NCBI RefSeq assembly: GCF_013403915.1
Contig: NZ_JABFDI010000004.1
Span: forward strand, 124,001 to 188,000
Source of the DNA: Winogradskyella pacifica
GTDB lineage: Bacteria; Bacteroidota; Bacteroidia; Flavobacteriales; Flavobacteriaceae
DNA length: 64,000 nucleotides
Direction: 5' to 3'
The notes beneath the pieces are model-generated. The model had not been told where the DNA came from and did not search any database. It saw only the letters and a program-made list of their open reading frames with translations. Below, in pieces: positions 60,086 through 64,000 of this stretch; within the stretch, counting starts at the first letter, position 1; each line of letters begins with the position of its first letter. The translations under genes were made by a program, and so were the position numbers.

Positions 60086-60768
60086 AAACCCAAATTAAAC
60101 ATGTTTTTTTCGACTTAGATCATACGCTTTGGGATTTTGATAAAAACTCAGGTTTAACCTTTGAAAAGATTTTTAATCTGAATAAGATTAATGTAAACCT
60201 TATTGATTTTTTATCGGTTTACGAACCTATCAATTTTAAGTATTGGAAGCTTTATAGAGAAGAGAAAGTCACAAAAGGAGCATTGCGCTATGGAAGATTA
60301 AAAGAGGCTTTTGATGGAGTAGGAGTTGTGGTTGAAGATGATATGATTCACCTTTTGTCTGACGCTTATATAGAACAATTATCCTCATTTAACCACCTGT
60401 TTGATGGTACTTTTGAAATTCTGGATTATTTAAAAAGTAAATATGAATTGCATATTATTACCAATGGTTTTGAAGAGGCACAAGAGAAAAAGATGACAAC
60501 CTCTAATATCAGATCGTATTTTCAAACTGTTACCAATTCGGAAATGGTTGGGGTTAAAAAACCAAATCCTAAAATTTTTAATTTTGCTTTAAATTTAGCT
60601 AAGGCAAATGCCAATGAAAGTGTTATGATTGGAGACAATATTGAAGCCGATATTGAAGGTGCGCATAAAATAGGCATGCAAACCATTCATTTTGATTATA
60701 ATAATTCGTATAATAATCATAGTTATAATCGCATCACGAATTTAAAAATGCTTATTAATCACCTTTAA
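60082..60768 (+). CDS. HAD hydrolase, YjjG-like (noncanonical pyrimidine nucleotidase)
   Basis: A 228-residue HAD phosphatase with motif I FFDLDHTLWDFD, motif II ITNGF, motif III Lys in GVKKPNPKIF and motif IV MIGDNIEADIEGA. The pattern ITNGFEEAQEKKM matches the YjjG subgroup, which dephosphorylates pyrimidine nucleoside monophosphates, including mutagenic analogues. ATGA overlap with the deacetylase suggests a shared mRNA. Confidence 0.9.
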   Translation: MKTQIKHVFFDLDHTLWDFDKNSGLTFEKIFNLNKINVNLIDFLSVYEPINFKYWKLYREEKVTKGALRYGRLKEAFDGVGVVVEDDMIHLLSDAYIEQLSSFNHLFDGTFEILDYLKSKYELHIITNGFEEAQEKKMTTSNIRSYFQTVTNSEMVGVKKPNPKIFNFALNLAKANANESVMIGDNIEADIEGAHKIGMQTIHFDYNNSYNNHSYNRITNLKMLINHL

Positions 60769-60779
60769 AATTTAAATCC

Positions 60780-61574
60780 ATGTTTAAGAAAATAATATTT
60801 ACCATTTCATTTGTTATCATAAGTTGTTTAGGATATGCACAAAAAAATATGAATGATTATAAATATATAATTATTCCGAAAGCGTATGAATTCTCTAAAA
60901 GTGATGATCAGTACCAACTAAATTCTTTAACTAAATTTTTATTCAATAAGTATGGATATGACGCTTATTTTGTTGAAGAGTTACCCGAAGATTTAAAGTC
61001 AGATCGTTGTTTAGGATTAATTGCTGAGGTGTCTAATGATGAAGGTAGTTTGTTTAAAACTAAATTAGAAATTATACTGAAAGATTGTTATGATGTGGTC
61101 ATTATGAAATCTCAAATAGGTGAATCAAGAGTAAAGGACTATAAAAAGGCATATAACGAAGCTTTAAGAGAAGCGTTTGAAACCTTCCAAAACTTTAAAT
61201 ATGAGTATGCTTCTAAAGAAAATGTTGAAGCTAAACCGAAAGAAGAAAAGCAGTCTTTAACATATGTTGAAGTTAAAGAAACTAGTAAAATAGTGGAAAC
61301 TAAAATTAAACCTAAGCACGTAACTACGAAAACTGCAGCCATATCATCTAACGAAGTAAAGCAAGAGCTGTATTATGCACAAGCCATAACAAATGGATTT
61401 CAGTTAGTAAACTCAGAACCAAAGGTTGTTATGATTTTGTTGAATTCTTCAGCGAAAGATGTCTTTATCGTTAAAGATAAAAATGCCATTGTTTTTAATA
61501 AAGAAGGGCAGTGGATGTATTCTGAAAATAATGGAGCTTCAACAATAGAGAAAAAATTGAATATTAAATTCTGA
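60780..61574 (+). CDS. hypothetical exported protein
   Basis: A 264-residue protein with a Sec signal (IIFTISFVIISCLGYAQ). A conserved-looking domain covers about residues 25-125 (YKYIIIPKAYEFSKSDDQYQLNSLTKFLFNKYGYDAYFVEE, then SRVKDYKKAYNEALREAFETFQ). A lysine/threonine-rich linker (about 130-185) and a C-terminal beta strand region follow. The N-terminal part has the look of a small nucleation or stress-related periplasmic domain, but I do not recognise the family. It is 11 nt after the HAD gene. Confidence 0.7.
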   Translation: MFKKIIFTISFVIISCLGYAQKNMNDYKYIIIPKAYEFSKSDDQYQLNSLTKFLFNKYGYDAYFVEELPEDLKSDRCLGLIAEVSNDEGSLFKTKLEIILKDCYDVVIMKSQIGESRVKDYKKAYNEALREAFETFQNFKYEYASKENVEAKPKEEKQSLTYVEVKETSKIVETKIKPKHVTTKTAAISSNEVKQELYYAQAITNGFQLVNSEPKVVMILLNSSAKDVFIVKDKNAIVFNKEGQWMYSENNGASTIEKKLNIKF

Positions 61575-61599
61575 TTTTTCAACAACCAACAATCAACAA

Positions 61600-62877
61600 C
61601 TAATACCCATACTTCTCTTTCCAGAGCATCTTTAAGTGATTACGCTGCGCTTGCTCTCGAGCGTTATTTCCTGGGTTGTATAATTTAGTGTTGGCTATTT
61701 CTTCTGGAAGGAATTCTTGAGCAGCAAAGTTGTTCTCGTAGCTGTGCGAATATTTGTAGGTGTCACCATAACCGAGCTCTTTCATCAGCTTCGTTGGTGC
61801 ATTTCTCATAGCAATCGGAACTGATAAATCACCAGTATCCCTCACCAATTGTTGTGCCTTACCAATAGCTTCATATGCTGCATTACTTTTTGGAGAACTG
61901 GCTAAATAGGTGGCGCACTGACTTAATATAATTCGAGACTCAGGATTGCCAATAACGGATACGGCTTGAAACGTATTATTTGCAATCACTAAAGCGGTAG
62001 GATTCGCGTTCCCAATATCTTCACTAGATAAAATTAATAATCGTCTGGCAATAAACTTTACATCTTCTCCACCTTCAATCATTCTAGCTAAATAATAAAC
62101 TGCAGCATTTGGATCGCTACCACGAATAGATTTTATAAATGCCGAAATAATATCGTAATGTTGTTCTCCAGCTTTGTCGTAACGAGCGGCTTTGCTTTGT
62201 ACTTGTTTTGTCACTAAATCATTCGTGATAATAATTTGATCACCTTCAAACGACGCGACTAATAATTCAAAAATATTAAGTAATTTTCTAGCGTCACCTC
62301 CAGATAAGCGGAGTAAAGCTTCGGTTTCTTTTAATTCAATATTTAATTTAGAAAGAGTGGTGTCTTTTTTTATGGCACGTTGTAATAAGGCTTCTAAATC
62401 TGCTTTACTAAAAGCATTTAAAGTATAAACTTGGCAACGCGATAATAATGCAGAAATAACTTCAAAACTTGGGTTTTCTGTGGTTGCACCAATTAGCGTT
62501 ACCCACCCTTTCTCAACAGCTTCTAAAAGTGAATCTTGTTGCGATTTGCTGAAACGATGAATTTCATCAATAAACAATATCGGGTTTTTTGTAGTGAACA
62601 TACCACCACTTTTCTTAGCTTTATCTATAACTTCTCTAATGTCTTTAACACCAGAATTTATAGCACTTAACTTAAAGAATGGACGGTCAGATTCATTAGC
62701 AATTACATTAGCCAGTGTTGTTTTTCCAATGCCAGGAGGTCCCCAAAGTATAAGAGAAGGAATCACACCATTTTTAATTTGCTGATAGAGCATACCATTT
62801 TTACCAACTAAATGTTGCTGACTTAAATAATCATCTAATGTATTTGGTCTTAAACGTTCTGCTAATGGAATATTCAT
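61600..62877 (-). CDS. rarA: replication-associated recombination protein A (AAA+ ATPase)
   Basis: A 425-residue AAA+ protein of the RarA/MgsA/WRNIP1 family, which acts at stalled replication forks. It shows the start [20 protein letters not shown], Walker [10 protein letters not shown], Walker [16 protein letters not shown], sensor 1 [13 protein letters not shown], and the C-terminal tetramerisation part with [16 protein letters not shown] and [10 protein letters not shown]. Length is normal. It is monocistronic and convergent with the preceding plus-strand run. Confidence 0.96.
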   Translation of the reverse strand: MNIPLAERLRPNTLDDYLSQQHLVGKNGMLYQQIKNGVIPSLILWGPPGIGKTTLANVIANESDRPFFKLSAINSGVKDIREVIDKAKKSGGMFTTKNPILFIDEIHRFSKSQQDSLLEAVEKGWVTLIGATTENPSFEVISALLSRCQVYTLNAFSKADLEALLQRAIKKDTTLSKLNIELKETEALLRLSGGDARKLLNIFELLVASFEGDQIIITNDLVTKQVQSKAARYDKAGEQHYDIISAFIKSIRGSDPNAAVYYLARMIEGGEDVKFIARRLLILSSEDIGNANPTALVIANNTFQAVSVIGNPESRIILSQCATYLASSPKSNAAYEAIGKAQQLVRDTGDLSVPIAMRNAPTKLMKELGYGDTYKYSHSYENNFAAQEFLPEEIANTKLYNPGNNAREQAQRNHLKMLWKEKYGY

Positions 62878-63016
62878 AATTCAAAATTACGAAATGCTTT
62901 TGTGATGGATTAATGAAATCTATGAAATTGATGTTAAAACTGGAGGGAATAAATTTTATGTTTCTGCCATTATTTCAGACAATTCAATTTTGGCTATAAA
63001 TTTGAAAGACTTTAGT

Positions 63017-63024
63017 TAAATTTG
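63017..63024 (+). promoter_or_regulatory. -7 promoter element for the rhomboid gene
   Basis: TAAATTTG ends 3 nt before the ATG at 63028, with TTTG 23 nt upstream (62990-62993) as a possible -33 element. The mRNA would be leaderless or nearly so. Confidence 0.5.
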
Positions 63025-63027
63025 AAT

Positions 63028-63789
63028 ATGAGCAAAACGCAACATTTTAAATACTCTAATACTATTATTATCTATCCTTTGATAATTTTATTTGCTATTT
63101 GGTTGGTGTTTTGGTATCAGGTTAGGATCGATAGTGGTATCAAAGCCTTCGGTATTAGACCGCAAAAGTTAGAAGGACTTTCAGGAATAATTACAAGTCC
63201 GTTTTTACACGGAGATATTAATCATATTTACAATAATTCGATTCCGCTTTTTGTGCTGACAGTCGCCTTATTTTATTTCTATAATAAGATCGCATGGAAG
63301 GTTATGAGCTTTGGTATTTTGCTTTCTGGCTTTATGACTTGGCTTATCGCTAGTTCAGGTAATCATATAGGTGCAAGTGGATTGGTTTATGTCTTAGTCA
63401 GCTTTATATTTTTTAAAGGCATATTCGCCAAACATTACCGACTTATAGCGCTATCGTTAGTTGTTATCTTTCTTTATGGAAGTATGATTTGGTATGTCTT
63501 TCCTATAAAAAGCGGAATGTCTTGGGAAGGTCACTTAAGCGGTTTAGTTACAGGTTTGGTGTTCGCTTTAATTTTTAGAAAACAAGTTGCAAAACCCGAC
63601 CGTTATATATGGGAACAACCCGATTATAACGAAGATGATGATCCGTTTATGAAACACTTTGATGAAAACGGGAATTTTATTGAGTTTGAGCCCGAAGTTG
63701 AAATTGAAAATGAAGATGAACTCGAAATTGAACCTAAAATAAATCAAGCTCAAAGAATCAATTACATCTTTAAGAAAAAGGAAGACTAA
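63028..63789 (+). CDS. rhomboid family intramembrane serine protease
   Basis: A 253-residue protein with six membrane helices (residues about 12-185). The catalytic Ser118 is in HIGASGLVY, the His169 in WEGHLSGLVTG, and the HGDINHIYNN loop holds the oxyanion-side His/Asn. It cleaves membrane-embedded substrates. A cytosolic tail of about 60 residues is strongly acidic with alternating glutamates (EVEIENEDELEIEPK). The start is ATG 63028; an upstream TTG lies within the -7 element. Confidence 0.9.
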   Translation: MSKTQHFKYSNTIIIYPLIILFAIWLVFWYQVRIDSGIKAFGIRPQKLEGLSGIITSPFLHGDINHIYNNSIPLFVLTVALFYFYNKIAWKVMSFGILLSGFMTWLIASSGNHIGASGLVYVLVSFIFFKGIFAKHYRLIALSLVVIFLYGSMIWYVFPIKSGMSWEGHLSGLVTGLVFALIFRKQVAKPDRYIWEQPDYNEDDDPFMKHFDENGNFIEFEPEVEIENEDELEIEPKINQAQRINYIFKKKED

Positions 63790-63868
63790 ATTTTATCAGC
63801 GAAAGAACAGCTAATGTGATTCAAGGTAAAAAATGATTTAAGTTCAATTTTACAATTATAGCTAAAGG

Positions 63869-64000
63869 CTAACTACGTTGCCTAACAGCTTCATATAAAA
63901 ACGCACCACAAGCAACAGAAACATTCAAAGATTCAATCTCTCCTAATATTGGAAGTTTGGCTTGGTCATCAACTACTTTTAATACAGACGGATTAATACC
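63869..64000 (-). CDS. TrmH/SpoU family RNA 2'-O-methyltransferase, C-terminal part (partial)
   Basis: The minus-strand frame is open from the window edge and ends at TAG 63869-63871 after 43 codons. It contains LPILGEIESLNVSVACGAFLYEAVR, the motif 3 region of SPOUT methyltransferases (SLNVSVAxGIxLYE) that forms the SAM-binding trefoil knot. It probably methylates a ribose in rRNA (RlmB-like) or tRNA; the target cannot be told from this end. Confidence 0.85.
   Translation of the reverse strand, partial: GINPSVLKVVDDQAKLPILGEIESLNVSVACGAFLYEAVRQRS

Noticed and set aside
1..64000. CRISPR arrays, tRNA, rRNA and known riboswitches
   Set aside because: I found no regularly spaced direct repeats of CRISPR type and no recognisable tRNA, rRNA or riboswitch core on either strand by eye; a covariance-model scan would be the decisive test.

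Overview
The window is chromosomal DNA of a Bacteroidota bacterium, almost certainly a marine-type Flavobacteriaceae. It is AT-rich. Several start codons are preceded by the Bacteroidota -7 promoter element TAnnTTTG. There are type IX secretion (T9SS) C-terminal sorting domains, LytTR/LytS signalling, a GbsR regulator, and other family-typical genes (fused hpt-adk, PafA phosphatase, bacterial alpha-2-macroglobulin). No rRNA, tRNA or CRISPR was recognised. All calls come from reading the sequence; no database search was run.

Layout. 1-7.7 kb: tail of a T9SS-exported protein, SprT-like protein, mannose-1-phosphate guanylyltransferase, DUF389 membrane protein, MlaFE-type lipid transporter, PafA phosphatase, secreted nuclease. 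7.7-13.4 kb: glycosyltransferase, methyltransferase, KASIII-like enzyme and gcvP, all on the minus strand. 13.4-18.5 kb: UbiA-like membrane protein, ECF sigma factor with a small zinc-finger-like partner, a desaturase-methyltransferase lipid pair, a GbsR regulator flanked by two matching palindromes, and a LAS-type peptidase. 18.5-25.7 kb: M3 peptidase, purEK, fused hpt-adk, a four-helix-bundle gene enclosed by a long inverted repeat, obgE and a K+ channel. 25.8-39.1 kb: lipoproteins, M64 peptidase, SDR, LytS/LytTR pair, a 2033-residue alpha-2-macroglobulin and a TPR protein. 39.3-44.7 kb: Mpl-like Mur ligase and a TetR-controlled redox/detoxification cluster. 44.8-51.4 kb: an accessory zone with an orphan Imm53 immunity gene, a large PLP enzyme, a probable toxin-antitoxin-chaperone module, paired small membrane proteins and the Fic-containing 'mobile mystery' A/B pair with three evenly spaced operators. 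51.5-64 kb: B12-type radical SAM protein, Dus, dienelactone hydrolase, a small secreted-protein gene split by an inserted gene cassette, PaiB-like protein, RadC, polysaccharide deacetylase, YjjG-like HAD, RarA, rhomboid and the tail of a TrmH-family methyltransferase.

The most striking observation is at 56237-57184. A 948-bp element carries one ORF (HEPN-like C-terminus) followed by a folded attC-like site. It sits in a small secreted-protein gene exactly at a G^TT step, and removing it in silico restores the 135-codon host frame perfectly. This has the signature of an integron-type gene cassette inserted at a secondary site, with no integrase visible in the window. Second is the four-helix-bundle (S23/IVP family) gene at 23618-23980. 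It lies inside a 39-nt imperfect inverted repeat that runs from the adk stop to the obgE start, an architecture like 23S rRNA intervening sequences but placed in an mRNA. Other items are GbsR operators next to a lipid-modification operon, REP-like repeats translated in frame inside genes, and a TonB-box-like motif in alpha-2-macroglobulin.
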